A stretch of 64,000 bases of DNA from Monodelphis domestica (taxonomy: Eukaryota > Chordata > Mammalia > Didelphimorphia > Didelphidae): the NCBI RefSeq assembly GCF_027887165.1, contig NC_077235.1, forward strand, positions 52,043,895 to 52,107,894, read 5' to 3'. Under the pieces are notes generated by a model, which was not told the origin of the DNA, did no database searches, and saw only the letters and a list, made by a program, of their open reading frames with translations. The position numbers were made by a program, and so were the translations under genes. Positions 52,485-64,000 of this stretch are shown in pieces. The stretch's first letter is position 1. The number at the start of each line of letters is the position of its first letter.

Positions 52485-53270
52485 GGTCCTTGTAATACTT
52501 ACAATCTTGGCTCCCAGAAAAAAGATAAGGAACCATACCCCACTCCTTTCCTTTTAGAATTGGGGACTATGGATGTGGAATGTTGCATACCTTAACAGAT
52601 GTAGTTGCTGTGTTGATTGAATTTATTTAGATGTTTTATTCATCAAAAAAGAAAACTCACTAGTAATATGAATGTGATATATCCAGAAAGGACTATTATA
52701 AGAAGAAAAGATGTTTAAAAAGGAAAAAAGACAATTCTAGTAGTTGGCCTCCTAGCAAAAGTAGGGAATTGAACAGCACCATGAAATAATCTTTAGGGCG
52801 TGGACTGGTTTGATCAGATCCTAACACCAGCAACAAATCCCTGGGCTGGTTTGTGGGAACATGGGACTGTTACATTGATTCCCTCTTTCCTGATTTGCTT
52901 TGCTTTTCCTTTCCGATCCATTTGACTGACTGTCAGTCACCAGGCAGCTGGCTCTGCTCTGCTGATAACTCCAGGGGCCACATCGGCAATCCATCTCTGA
53001 GAACTTAATCAGAACTAACTCAGTTCTTTCCTTTAATAATCACTTTCTTAAATGGTTCTGTGTACTCTTTAGGACCACAAGATGCAAATGGAAGCTTTTC
53101 CCCCATTCCCCACTCCACCTTGGATTGTGGTTAAGAACAAAGCACAAGTCCTATGTGTTCTCCATGTCCCTACTATGATTAGCCAATGTCCCCTTGCATT
53201 CATGTCCCATTGCACAAGGCAACCAAGACAAGATCAGAAAACTAGATTTAGTCCTATGAAAGGGAATTCT
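52485..53270. other. No recognised gene or repeat
   Basis: Unique-looking. No coding signature. Confidence 0.35.
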
Positions 53271-53992
53271 TGATATTCTTTGTCTATTTTGAGTTAATCA
53301 ATCAAGAAATCCCTACTTAACACTTTTTTAGCCATCAAATAAGAGAATTCACAAGTCACTTACTTAGAGAGCTCACCCTTTTAACTCAATCAGTCAGAAA
53401 CTTGTGAATCCTTTGATAAGAGTTTACACCCTCAGAAGATAAGAGGTGGATCCCATAGACACTACCCCCCCCCAGGAAGTGCTAGGCAATTTGGAAGCTG
53501 TGGTTGGCTCCTGTGAAGAACTGAAGGGACAGGAAGTGACATGGAACAAAGGACTATAGAAAAGTCCAGAACTTCCTGTGCTCATTTCTTCTCCTTTGGA
53601 GGACTGTTCCTTGGGACTTCTCCTTTTGACTTCTTCTTTGGAGAGATTCCTGCCTTGGTGGCTCTGTGAGGAGACCTTCTCTGTTTGTTGACGCTTCTGG
53701 TGGGACACTCCATTTAGCATGAGTTCTGTAGAGAGACTTTTTCCCTTGGATCCTGCATTGACTTGCTGGTGAGTGACTTGAACTTCCACATGGAGATTGG
53801 AACTTTATCAGGGAGTGAGCTGAATTTCATTGGATTAGCACTTAGGCTAGGAAACTCCTTACCTCTTTCCATACTATATTTCATACTTCAATTCTTTCTC
53901 TTCTTCATTATAAATAAAAGCTGCTAACAATTTTTTTCTGGCTTAGGGATATAACTCTCTTATTTAGTCAAAACTCTGATTTAACCCTTACA
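53271..53992 (+). mobile_element. Probable solo LTR (fossil), third family
   Basis: TG to CA can be drawn from about 53,271 to 53,992. It carries a pyrimidine-rich U3/R-like body, an AATAAA signal at 53,923-53,928 and an ending 'tttaacccttaca'. No partner LTR or internal region is seen. The ends are approximate and no target duplication was confirmed. A 121-codon minus-strand frame inside is judged accidental. Confidence 0.5.
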
Positions 53993-53999
53993 GTTCATG

Positions 54000-54335
54000 C
54001 TGAGTTCATTCAAAGGGACACAGCTTGATTCTCCCTATTTGCTAATGTGCAATTTGAATCTCTTACACTAAAAACTATGATCCCTAGCAAAACGACTATC
54101 CCCAGAAAACTATGATTCCCAGCACCCTACTCTCTTCTTGTCATTACCTGCTGACATAGACAAGAGATAAACTTGGTGGAGTTCTGTCTCTCAGCCCCTT
54201 TTTCCTTCCTGTGTCAACTTTGGTGGAGCAGGCTTTTTGAGCAGGTTGAAAAAAAATGTAGTCACCTGGTTCTATTTTGTCAGATAATAGACTTTATAAA
54301 TATGATATATGAAGTATTGCACATTAATTTAAATC
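54000..54335. other. Unassigned, short internal repeat
   Basis: 'aaaactatgatccctagca' (about 54,071) and 'aaaactatgattcccagca' (about 54,105) are repeated close together. The stretch could belong to the neighbouring LTR or to another element; I cannot tell. Confidence 0.3.
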
Positions 54336-54339
54336 CTAT

Positions 54340-55680
54340 AATAATAACATGATGATTTACTTAGAAAATACCTGGAGAACTAGCAAAGTAACTAAGTGAG
54401 ATGGTAGCATCAGCATAGTTGCAGACTACCAAATAAACTCAAAAAATTTAACAACATTTCTGTACAATAATAACAATATGAGAGGCAACAATAGAAAATG
54501 CACAAATATTTGAGGGTAGACCTACTAAAGCACTAAAGGACTACTGAAGAACTCTCTGACTTGCAAAATGCTCCTTAATGCAATAAAGAACAATTTAAAT
54601 AGCCTAGGGGATATTTGGTGTTTGTGGTTGGGCCATGCCAATGTAATGAAAATGAAAATACTACTGAAGTTAATTAATAGATTTAATACTATATTAATCA
54701 AACTACTAAATGTATACTTCATAAATTTTGATAAAATTTATTTTAGAGGAACAAAAAATGTGAAATATTGAGAAAAAATGAAGAAAAGTTAGAAACGACG
54801 GGAGCTAGGTGGTTCAATGGATAGAACACTAGACTTGGAGCCAGGAAAACCTAAATTTGAATCTTGCCTCAGATACTTACTATTTTCTGACTCTGTTGGT
54901 TAACTTTTGCCTCAGTTTCCTCATCTGCAAAATGGCAATAATAATAGCACCTACCTCATGAAGTTGTAAGGATCAAATGAGGTAATATATGTAAGTAATA
55001 TAAATAAGTTCTTTGCAAACCTTAAAATACTATATAATCCTAGCTGTTGTTGTTATTATTATTATTAGACTGAGACTATAACTTCTAGATCTCAAAATAT
55101 TTTACAAAGCAGCAGTCAGAAACCATTTTTTACTGTTTTAAAAAATAGATAAATGGAATAGACTAGAAGAGATTAAATCAGAAGTAATAGAACTGTTTGA
55201 TAAACCCCAAAATATAAATTACTTGGAAAAAACTTCCTATTTGATAAGAACTTTGGCAAAGTCTGGCATAAGTTTGGCACCTCAAACCATATTCCATATT
55301 AAATTTGAAATGGATACAAGACCCAAATATTAAAGATCATACAAAATATGGGAAGAGAATCAGATCATATACTTTTCACTGTTATGATAGGAGATGAATT
55401 CTTAATCACACAAGCGATTGAGGTGATTATAAAAGATAAATAGCTAAGTTTGATTACATGAAATTGAAAAGCTTCTATACAAACAAAATTCATGCATTTA
55501 GAGTAAGAAGAGAATTGGTAAACTAGGAAAAAAATTTTTATCAAATATCTCTTAAAAGGGTTTTGGCATCCAAGATATATAGAAAACTAAGAGAAATGGT
55601 TAAGACTAAAAGTCATTCTCCAGTAGAGAAATAATCAAAAGCTTTGAACAAATAATTCTCAAAAGAAGAATTGCCAGACT
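54340..55680 (+). mobile_element. L1 LINE ORF2 fragment, sense, older copy
   Basis: 'tttctgtacaataataacaa', 'ggccatgccaatgtaatgaa' and 'atcaaactactaaa', then after a SINE 'ttttacaaagcagcagtcag' and 'ttctatacaaacaaaattca' follow L1 ORF2 downstream of its catalytic site. The frame is lost throughout. It abuts an antisense L1 at about 55,680. Confidence 0.8.
54796..55070 (+). mobile_element. CORE-SINE inserted in L1
   Basis: 'gggagctaggtggttcaatg', 'cctaaatttgaatcttgcct', 'tcagtttcctcatctgcaaa', 'atggcaataataatagcacc' and 'aggatcaaatgaggtaatat', ending in a (TTA)n run. Confidence 0.88.
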
Positions 55681-56155
55681 GTTTTCCAGGGTTTTTAAAG
55701 CAGTTTTTGTCAAATAGTGAATTCTTGCTCCAAAAGTTTAGATCTTTGGTTTTACCAAATATTAGTTTAATATGATGATTTTCTACTGTGCATTATGCAT
55801 CTAATCTATTTCATTGATCCACTACCAGATTATTTTGATGATTACCTCTTTATAGTGAATTTTAAGATCTAATATGGTTAGGCCACCTTCCTTCACATTT
55901 TTTCATTAATTACCTTGATATTCGTTACCTTTTGTCTTTCCAGATGAATTTGGTATTATTTTTTCTATCTCTACAAACTAATTTTTTGGTATTTTAATTG
56001 GTATGGCACTGAATAAAGTTTATCATTTCTATTACATTATCATTTCTATTCCATTGATTATCATTTCTATTACATTGACTAGGCCTATCCATCAGCAATT
56101 AATGTTATTTCAGTTGTTTAGATTTTACTTTATTGGTGTGAAAAGTTTTGTAATT
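55681..56155 (-). mobile_element. L1 LINE ORF2, antisense, left piece of a split copy
   Basis: 'ccagattattttgatgatta', 'gttaggccaccttccttcac', 'ggtattttaattggtatggc' and 'attggtgtgaaaag' are antisense L1 ORF2. The reading continues without loss at 62,520 ('ttagtcatttagttcctggg'), showing that one old L1 was cut by the full-length L1. A 17-mer (tatcatttctattacat) occurs three times at 56,021-56,075. Confidence 0.85.
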
Positions 56156-56920
56156 GAGGAGTTCTGGGGGTAGAGCCAATATGGTGGAGTAATCCTCAGC
56201 AGTTCTGTGCCACCATGAGAATCCTCTCCAACAAAGACAAAAATACCCCCACAAAACAAATACAGGAGTGAAAGAACCAACAAGGAGACAGAGTGAAATA
56301 ACTTTCAAGAAAAGAAAAACCCTAAAGGTAGGCAACAAAAGCTGGGGCACTGGGGCGAAAAGAGAGCACAGCCAGCAAGGAGGGAAGAGTGAACCAAGAG
56401 CAAGCCACCCCACCCCACATCTGTTGTCCAAGGTTCAGGAACCTATGCCCGAACCAACATCAGACAATAAGACCCTGCCTAAACAAAAAAAGGTACAAGC
56501 CAACCCATACCCCTTGAAATTTCAAGCCTGTGGAGAAGTCCAGGGTCCCAGCCCAGGGAATTCTAGTCTGAGCTTTGGACAAGAATTTAATTCACACTTT
56601 GGGATGTATGATAGTACTAAGTACTGATCTTTTTGCCTAAAGCTCAGGGCAGAGCTCCAAGACAGGACAATCAAGGTTGTGCCTCATTGGGTCAAGTACA
56701 CAAAAACTTGAGACTAAATCTGAGGCTAGAATTTGATCAGCCCCTGACCTGATCAAGATCAGAGGGAGATCAAAAGTTTACACCTAAGCCAGAGGCAAGT
56801 CTTTAAGCTATCAGCAGTCCAAGGGTCAACTGAATCAGCAAGGTGAGGGGACCCTCAGTGCCCTAAGCTCTCAGACCATGACATCATCCCCCCAAACTTA
56901 ATTATAATTAGATAGGAAAA
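56156..56920 (+). promoter_or_regulatory. L1 5' UTR (internal promoter region)
   Basis: About 765 bp precede ORF1. L1 5' UTRs act as internal RNA polymerase II promoters. This one is purine-rich with repeated 'cccagcccaggg'-like and 'aagagagcacag' text. A 119-codon plus frame and a 108-codon minus frame lie here, and I regard both as accidental. Promoter activity is inferred from position only. Confidence 0.6.
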
Positions 56921-56923
56921 ATG

Positions 56924-57880
56924 AGCAAGCAACAATAAAAGCACCTAACTCTAAAGGATTTTATAGAGACAAAGAGCAAGGTATAGACACAGAAGGGGAC
57001 AGTGAAAGCAAAGGAAACACACCCAAAGTCCAAAAGAAAAATATGGATTGGATACAGATTCTGTAAGAACGCAATAAGGACTTCGAAATCCAATTGAGAG
57101 AGGCAGAGGAAACGTGGTAAAGATAAATGAAAATGATGCAAAGAGAAATGAAAGTGATGCAAGAAGAAATGGGCCAATTGAAAAAGGAGAACCAATAACT
57201 GACAGAGGTAAATCAGATCTTAAAAATCAGAATTGACTTTCTAAGAAACTAATTATTTCATGAAAAATCAAGAAGCAATAAAACAGAATCAAAGGAATGA
57301 AAAAATAGAGGAAAACATGATATACCTTATTGAAAAAACAACTGGCCTGTAAAATAGATCTAGGAGAGATAACTTGAGTATTATTGGACTACCCGAAAGC
57401 CATGATGATGGATATCATATTATAAGAAATTATCAAAGATAACTTCCCAGAGATCCTTGAACAAGAAAATAAAATTAAAATGGAAAGAATTCACAGATCA
57501 CCTCCAGAAAGAAATCCTCAAATGACAACATCCAAGAATGTAATAGCTAAATTCAAGAGACACTAAACCAAGGGAAAAATACTTCAGTCAGAAAGAAACC
57601 ATTCAAATACCATGGAACTATAATCAGGATCACACAGGACCTAGCAGCTTCTACATTAAAGGATCAAAAGGCATGGAATATGATATTCAGGAAGGGAAAA
57701 TATTTAGGTTTACAACCCAGAATCACCTATCCAGCAAAACTGAGTATATTCTTTCAGGGGGGGAAATGGGCATTCAATAAGATAGAAGATTTCCAAGCAT
57801 TCCTGTGGAATAAGCCTGACCTAAACAAAAAATTTGAAGTCGAAAAACGAGATACAAGAGAAGCCCAAAAAGGTAAATAA
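56924..57880 (+). pseudogene. L1 ORF1 pseudogene
   Basis: The frame would start at ATG 56,924 (MSKQQ) and end at TAA 57,880. ORF1 protein is the RNA-binding, coiled-coil trimer that packages L1 RNA. The coiled-coil part reads in pieces ('MQREMKVMQEEMGQLKKENQ'). The RNA-binding middle shows 'IIGLPES' and 'KMERIHRSPP', and the C-terminal domain shows 'LGLQPRITYPAKLSIFFQGGKWAFNKIEDFQAFL' (57,700-57,820). Stops and shifts break it several times, for example a stop directly after MSKQQ. Confidence 0.88.
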
Positions 57881-58454
57881 GAAAGAGAAAATTGGACCCA
57901 TGAAGGTCAAAATATTTATATGTCTACATGGAAAGGGGATTTCTACAATTCTCAAAAATTAGTCTTAGTAGTAGAGAAGATAGGAGTTTATCAGAAAGAG
58001 GGTGGAGAAGTAAGCTGATTATAATCATATGATGTATATGTAAATGTGATGATATGGAACAATATGTATGTATGATATGATATGTATGCATATGAATGAT
58101 ATGTAAAAAAATCAATCAAGGGCTGTAAGAGAGGGGTGCCCTGAGAGAAAAGGGAAGGGAGAGATAGAATGTGGTAACTTATATAACATAAAGAGGCATG
58201 AAAAATAATTATGGAAAGGGGAGGATAAGGGTGGTGGAGGGCAATGCTTAAACTTTACTCTCATCATAAAGGGCTCAGAGAGGATAAAACAAGTATACTC
58301 AGGGGGGTATAGAATTCTATCTTATCCCACAGAGAAGTAGAAGGGGAACAAGACAAGGGAAGAGGAGGGGGAAGAGAGGAGGGATGACAAAAAGAAAAAC
58401 ATTGGTGAGGAGGAAGGGAGAGAAAGGGAATTGAGCAGGATTTAAAGGGATAAT

Positions 58455-61400
58455 ATGATAGAGGGCAATACACAGTTAGTAATCATAACGCTGAATGTGA
58501 ATGGAATGAACTCTCCCATTAAATGGAAGTGGATAGCAGAGTGGATTAAAAACCAGAATCCCACTATATGTTGTTTACAAGAAACACATTTGAGGCAAGG
58601 TGATACACACAGATTCAAGGTAAAAGACTGGAGCAGAATTTATTATGCTAACGTAAAAAAAAAGTAGGAGTAGCAATCAAAGCTAAGGTAGAAATTGATC
58701 TGATTAAAAGAGTTAAGGAAGAAAATTACATTCTGTTAAAGGGTACTATCAATAATGAAGTAATATCATTACTAAACATTTATGCACCAAATGGCTTAGT
58801 ATCTAGATTTCTAAAGGAAAAATTAAAGGAGCTCAAGGAGGAAATAGATAGTACCCCTTTCAGAACTAGATAAATTGAACTGAAAAATAAATAAGAAAGA
58901 AGTAAGGGAACTAAATTAAATGCTAGAAAAATTAGAGTTAATAGATATCTGGAGAAAACTGAATAGGAATAAAAAGGAATATACTTTCTTCTCAGCAGTA
59001 CATGGTACATATACAAAGATCAACCATGTACTAGGGCACAGAAATATTGCAAACAAATGCATAAAAGTAGCAATAATAAATACAACTTTTTCAGATCACA
59101 ATGTAGAAAAATTATAATTCACAAGAGTCCATGAAAAGGCAAATTTAAAATTAATTGGAAACCAATCTAATTCTTCAAAACCAATGGATCAAAAATGAAA
59201 TCATAGAAACAATTATGGATTTCATTAAAGACAATGACAATGGCATTACATTACATGCATCTGGCTGTATGGAATATAGCCAAAGCAGTACTCAGGGGAA
59301 TATGTATATCTCTGAGTGCCTATAGCAACAAAATCTAGAGGGAGGAGAACAATGAATTAGGCTTACAACTTACAAAATTAGAAAAATAACAAATTAAAAA
59401 TTCCCAGATAAAAACTAAATTGGAAACCCTAAACATTAAAGGAGAAATTATTCAAATTGAAAGGAAAAGAACTATTGAACTAATAAATTAGACTAGGTGC
59501 TAGTACTTAAAAAAACAAATAAAATAAAGTACTGGTTAATCTAATCGAAAAAAGAATGAAAAGAATAAAATTAACAGTATCAAAGATGAAAAAGGTAATC
59601 TCACCTCTAATGACGAGGAAATTAAGGTAATTATTAAGAACTATTTTGCCCAATTATATGGCAACAAGTATGACAATCTAGGTGAAATGGGTGAATAGTT
59701 ACAAAAATATAAATTTCCTAGATTAACAAAAGAGGAAATAGAATACTTAAATAATCCCATCTCAGAAAAATAAATTGAACAAACCATCAAAGAACTTCCA
59801 AAGAAAAAATCTCCAGGGCCAGATATATTCAAAAGTGAATTCCATCAAACATTCAAAGAACAACTAATCCTAATTTTATACAAATTATTTGACAAAAAAA
59901 GCAAAGAAGGAGTCTTACCAAATTCTTTTTATGACATAAATATGGTATTGATTCTAAAACTAGGCAGACCAAAAACAGAGAAAGAAAACCATAGACCAAT
60001 CTCCTTAATGAACATAGATGGAAAAACTTAAATAAAAAAAGACTCCAGCAAATTACCACAAGGATTATCCACTATGACCACGTGGGATTTATACCAGGAA
60101 TGCAAGGATGGTATAATATTAGGAAAACCATCCACATAATTGACCATATCAATAATCAAACCAACAGAGATCATATGATTATCTCAATAGATGCAGAAAA
60201 ACTTTTGACAAAATACAATACCCATTCCTATTGAAAACACTAGAAAGTATAGGAATAAATGGGCCTTTCCTCAAAATAAGAAACAGTATATATTTAGAAC
60301 CATCAGCAAACATCATTTGCAATGGGGACAAGTTAGAAGCCTTCCCAGTAAGATCAGGAGTGAAACAAGGATGCCCATTATCACCTCTATTTTTAATATT
60401 GTACTAGAAATACTAACAAGAGCAATTAGAGAAGAAATTGAAGGGATTAAAGTAGGCAACGAGGTAACTAAAATATCACTCTCTGCAGATGAAATGATGG
60501 TATACTTAAAGAATTCTAGAAAATTAACTAAAAGGTTAGTGGAAATAATTAATACCTTTAGCAAAGTTGCAGGGTACAATATGAACCCACATAAATAATC
60601 AACATTTCTATACATTTCCAAAAAAAAAACAACAAACTCAGCAGCAGGAGTTAGAAAGAGAAACCCCATTTAAAATCACTCTAGACAATATAAAATATTT
60701 AGGAATTTATCTACCAAGACAAACACAGGAATTATATAAACACAACTACAAAGCACTTTTCACACAATTAAAACTAGATCTAAATAACTGGAAAAATATT
60801 AATTGCTCATGAGTAGGACAAGCTAACATAATAAAAATGACAATCCTACATGAATTAATCTACTTATTCAGTATACCTATCAAACTACCAAAAAACTTTT
60901 TTTTATAGAATTAGAAAAAATTATAACAAAGTTCATCTGGAAGAACAAGAGATCAAGAATATCAGGGGAACTAATGAAAAATGTGATTGAGGGGGCCTAG
61001 CAGTACCAGATCTTAAAGTGTACTATAAAGCAGTGGTCATCACAACAATATGGTACTCGCTAAGAGACAGAAGGGAGAATCCATGGAATTGACTAGGGAT
61101 AAATTACCTCAGGAAGCTAGTGTTCTTAAACCCAAAGAACCCATCTCACTATTTGACAAAAACTGCTGGGAAAATTGGAAAAAAATGGGAAAAATGAGGT
61201 TTAGAGGAATATCATACCCTATACCAAGATAAATTCAAAATGAGTAAATGATTTAAATATAAAGAGTGAAATCATCAATAAATGAGGGAACATAGAATAG
61301 TATACTTGTCAGATCTGTGAGAAAGGAAGGAATTTAAGACCAAGCAAGGGATAGATTGCAAAATGTAAAATGAATTGATTATATCAAATTTAAAAGGTTT

Positions 61401-62172
61401 TGTACAAACAAAACCAATGCAACCAAAATTAGAAGGAAAGCAACAAACTGAAAGAACATTTTTATAACAAGACTCTCTGACAAAGGTTTAATTTCCCAAA
61501 TATATAAGGAACTAAGTCAAATTTACAAAAAATCAAGCCATTCCCCAATTGACAAATGGTTAGGGGACATGAATAGACTGTTTTCACATGATGAAATCAA
61601 AACTATCAATAAGCACAGGAAAAGTGTTCTAAATCCCTCCTAATTAGAGAAATGTGAATTGAATCAACTCTGAGATACCACCTTACACCTAGCAGACTGG
61701 CCAATATGGCAGCAAAGTAAAGTGATAAATGTTGGAGGGGATGTGGCAAAATTGGGACACTAATACACTGCTGGTGGAATTGTGAATTGGTCCAACCATT
61801 CTGGATGGCAATTTGGAATTATGCACAGAGGGATTTAAAAGAATGCCTACCCTTTGACCCAGCCATACCACTGCTATGTTTGTGCTCCAAAGAGATAATA
61901 AGGGAAAAGACTTGTACAAAAAATATTTGTAGTTGCACTCTTTGTGGTAACAAAAAAATTGAAAAATGGGGGGATACCAATTGATTGGGGAATGGCTTAA
62001 CAAATTGTGGTATCTGATGGTGATGGAATATTATTGTGCTGAAAGGAATGATGAACTGGAGGAATTCCATGTGAATTGGAACAACCTCCAGGAATGGATG
62101 CAGAGTGAAAGCAACAGAATGAGGAGAACATTGTACACAGAGACTGATACACTGTGGCACAAGCTAATATAA
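58455..62172 (+). pseudogene. L1 ORF2 pseudogene (endonuclease and reverse transcriptase)
   Basis: ORF2 normally encodes one protein of about 1,275 residues that nicks DNA and copies L1 RNA. It starts near 58,455 with 'LNVNGMNSPIKWKWIAEWI' and 'ICCLQETHL', the endonuclease N-terminus. 'YTFFSAVHGTYTKINHVLGH' and 'TTFSDHNVEKL' (59,000-59,115) hold the catalytic SDH. The reverse transcriptase shows '[12 protein letters not shown]' near 60,090 and 'SADE' near 60,483 where FADD is required, so the active site is lost. The C-terminal part reads 'LLCLCSKEI', 'GGYQLIGEWLNKLWY' and 'RTLYTETDTLW'. More than ten stops or frame changes are present. Confidence 0.9.
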
Positions 62173-62519
62173 TAGACTTTTCTACCAGCAGCAATGCAAT
62201 GACCCAGGACAATCCAGAGGAATTTATGAGAAAGAATGTATCCACATCCAGAGAAAGAATTGTGGGAACAGAAACAGAAGAAAAACATCTGATTGATCAC
62301 ATAGTTCCATGGGGATATGATCAGGGTTTTGATGTTAAAAGATGAATCTACTGCAATTATGAATTACATGGAAATAGGTTTTGAGCAATGATACATGTAT
62401 AACCCAGTGGAATTGCTTGTCAGCTCTGGGAGGGAGGACAGAAGGGAGGGGACAATCATGAGTCATGTAACCATGGAAAAATATTCTAAATTTAAAATTT
62501 TTTTAAATTAAAAAAAATA

Positions 62520-62830
62520 TTTTGTAATTTTAGTCATTTAGTTCCTGGGTTTGTCTTGGGAGATATAGCCCCAGGTATTTTATATTGCCTACAGTTATTT
62601 TAAATTGAATTTATCTATCTCTTGATGCTGCATTTTGTTGGTAATATATCAAAATGATGATTTTTTTGTGAGTTTATTTTGCATCTTGCAATTTTGCTAA
62701 AGTTGTTAATTATTTCACTTAGTTTTTTAGTTGATTCTCTGGGATTCTGTAAGTACATTATCATATTGATTTTGTTTCCTCGGTATCTAGTCTGATTCCT
62801 TCAATTTCTTTTTCTTCTCCTATTCACATT
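62520..62830 (-). mobile_element. L1 LINE ORF2, antisense, right piece of the split copy
   Basis: 'catttagttcctgggtttgt', 'ccaggtattttatattgcct', 'acagttattttaaattgaat', 'ctatctcttgatgctgcatt' and 'ttcaatttctttttcttctc' continue the antisense L1 that stops at 56,155. Confidence 0.85.
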
Positions 62831-62924
62831 TATCCTGGAGAGAGAGATGACCTCCTGCCCTAAGGGAGTTCTGAGGCTGGTGGCAAAGACATGACTACAC
62901 ATCATTCAGGGTTCAAGTTAAGAT

Positions 62925-63110
62925 TCATTCATTCAATCAGTCCTCTGTTCATTTAACAAACACCTCCTCTCTTAGGTAGTACCAAGATACTGAGCTAGGA
63001 ACAAAGACCAAAATGAAAGGGTACTTGCTCTCAAAGGACTTCCTTTCTACAGGGGAAGATAGGAACAGCCAACCTATATACCTGCAAATGCAGAATATAT
63101 TCCAAGGATT
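62925..63110 (+). mobile_element. Ancient mammalian-wide repeat
   Basis: 'attcattcattcaatcagtc', 'gatactgagctaggaacaaa', 'gcttgctctcaaaggactt'-like text and 'tctacaggggaagataggaa' resemble the stretches at 11,170 and 47,195. Confidence 0.45.
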
Positions 63111-63435
63111 GTATGAGGAGTGGAGATTTTTAATAACCAGAAAAGTAAGAAAATTTTTTTGTGCCAAATGAGTTGAAATTAAAAAGAAGCAATAGATTCT
63201 ACAATTCAGGGTGAAGAGAGAATAAATTCCATACATGGGAAACAAACTGTGACCTGTGCAAAGACATGGAGGTGGGAGATTGAATGTCGCAAATAAGGAA
63301 TAGTAAGTAGGGTGATTTGGTTAGAACATATAGTGAAGAAAGTAAAATCTAATCAGCCTGGAAAGATAGAGTAGAGATAGATTGTGAAGAAAATTCATAC
63401 ATAGAACAAAGAGCAGCAGTCTTTAGAGATGGTGT
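63111..63435. other. No recognised gene or repeat
   Basis: AT-rich text following the old repeat; possibly more of it, but not recognisable. Confidence 0.35.
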
Positions 63436-63439
63436 GGTC

Positions 63440-63705
63440 CAGTACCTTCATTTTGTTGTCATTCAGTCATTAGTTGTGAGGGACTCTTTGTGACCTCATT
63501 TGGGGATTTCTTGGCAAAGATAATGGAGGAGTTTGCCATTTCCTTCTTCAGTTCATCTTACAAAGGATGGAATTGAGGTAAACAAGGTGAAGTGACTTGC
63601 TTAGGGTCACATAGCTTGTAAGTATTTGAGACCAGATTTGAATTCAGAAAGATGGGTCTTCCTGACTCCAGACCCGGCACTCTCCATTGTGCCACCAAGC
63701 TGCCC
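63440..63705 (-). mobile_element. MAR1-like SINE with RTE-type tail
   Basis: Antisense: 'ttgttgtcattcagtcatta', 'gggactctttgtgacctcat', 'ttcttggcaaagataatgga', 'ggagtttgccatttccttct', 'agaccagatttgaattcaga' and 'tgtgccaccaagctgcc'. Nearly complete. Confidence 0.9.
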
Positions 63706-63764
63706 GTTTTACAGAGAATCAAGTTCAACTAACAACCAAGTAAACACTACACTTCCTCCAATCC

Positions 63765-64000
63765 TTTCATTTTATAGAAAAGAAATTGAGGTCTATAGAG
63801 GCCATGGTATCAGGAATCAAAGCTGAAATGCACCTTAGAAATCACCTATTCTGTCTAACTTGTTTTATGGGGAAATAAACAGAGTTCCAGAGAGGTTAAG
63901 TTACCTATCCAAAGCCACACAGGTAGTACATAGCAGAGCCAGGAGGACTTAGCCTGTCTCAGAGTCGTAAGGGACCTCAAAGACCTTTTAGTCCAACCCA
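63765..64000 (-). mobile_element. MIR-like SINE copies, antisense, cut by window edge
   Basis: 'ttcattttatagaaaagaaa', 'ttgaggtctatagaggcc', then 'ttttatggggaaataaacag', 'gttaagttacctatccaaag' and 'gtcgtaagggacctcaaaga'. Two or three worn copies follow each other to the end. Confidence 0.65.

Larger units (their letters stand above)
56156..62519 (+). mobile_element. Full-length L1 LINE, 6.36 kb, inactive
   Basis: The copy runs from a 5' UTR start 'gttctgggggtagagccaat..atggtggag' to an A/T-rich 3' tail, with ORF1 then ORF2. A 10-bp duplication, ttttgtaatt, flanks it (56,146-56,155 and 62,520-62,529). Length and order equal a complete mammalian L1. Both reading frames have many stops and frame changes, so it cannot move, but the exact flanks make it younger than its host L1. 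Confidence 0.93.

Noticed and set aside
53424-53789. 121-codon minus-strand Ser/Lys/Gln-rich frame
   Set aside because: It lies wholly inside an LTR-like segment and has no domain; treated as chance.
56105-56431. 108-codon minus-strand frame rich in Leu, Phe and Cys
   Set aside because: It is the antisense of the L1 5' UTR; the hydrophobic look comes from the purine-rich sense strand.

Overview
The window looks like intergenic DNA from a marsupial. Long open reading frames are absent and the sequence is packed with decayed interspersed repeats. The typing is by eye: tRNA-derived SINEs with a 'cagctgggtagctcagtggat' head, CORE/MIR-type SINEs ending in a 'gtaaagtgcttagcac' block, SINEs with an RTE-like tail, L1 copies with a marsupial-type 3' end, many CR1/L3-type LINE pieces, L2 3' ends, hAT-type DNA transposons and solo LTRs. 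I cannot tell an American from an Australian marsupial. Family names are from memory of consensus sequences, not from a search.

No intact protein-coding gene was found. The only host gene is an olfactory receptor pseudogene on the + strand (11,362-13,178). It carries several frameshifts and a stop, and a solo LTR (12,086-13,017) splits it.

Layout. 1-11 kb: SINEs, an L1 3' end inside a hAT copy, an L2 end, a compact inverted-repeat hairpin (5,519-5,563) and an L1 ORF1 fragment. 11-13 kb: the receptor pseudogene and its LTR. 14-20 kb: CR1 pieces, a 479-bp hAT element with 8-bp target duplications, and an L2 interrupted by a SINE. 22-28 kb: an antisense L1 end, a three-level nest (SINE in hAT in hAT, 24,521-25,400), a SINE inside a SINE, and two solo LTRs. 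28-38 kb: microsatellites, an antisense L1 ORF2 block, a long CR1 interrupted by a second short hAT, and an antisense L1 5' end. 38-53 kb: ordinary unique sequence with scattered SINEs, L2 ends and CR1, and two L1 3' ends inserted one after the other at almost the same target. 53-64 kb: an LTR, an older sense L1 and an antisense L1. The antisense L1 is split by a full-length 6.36-kb L1 (56,156-62,519) flanked by a 10-bp duplication.

The repeats do not work together as a system. Their value is historical: target duplications and nesting order let one read the sequence of insertions. No new coding system, CRISPR array or functional RNA gene was recognised. The items most worth checking are the nested insertions, the small hAT families, the hairpin, one G-quadruplex tract and one AT-rich unique stretch that might be conserved non-coding DNA.
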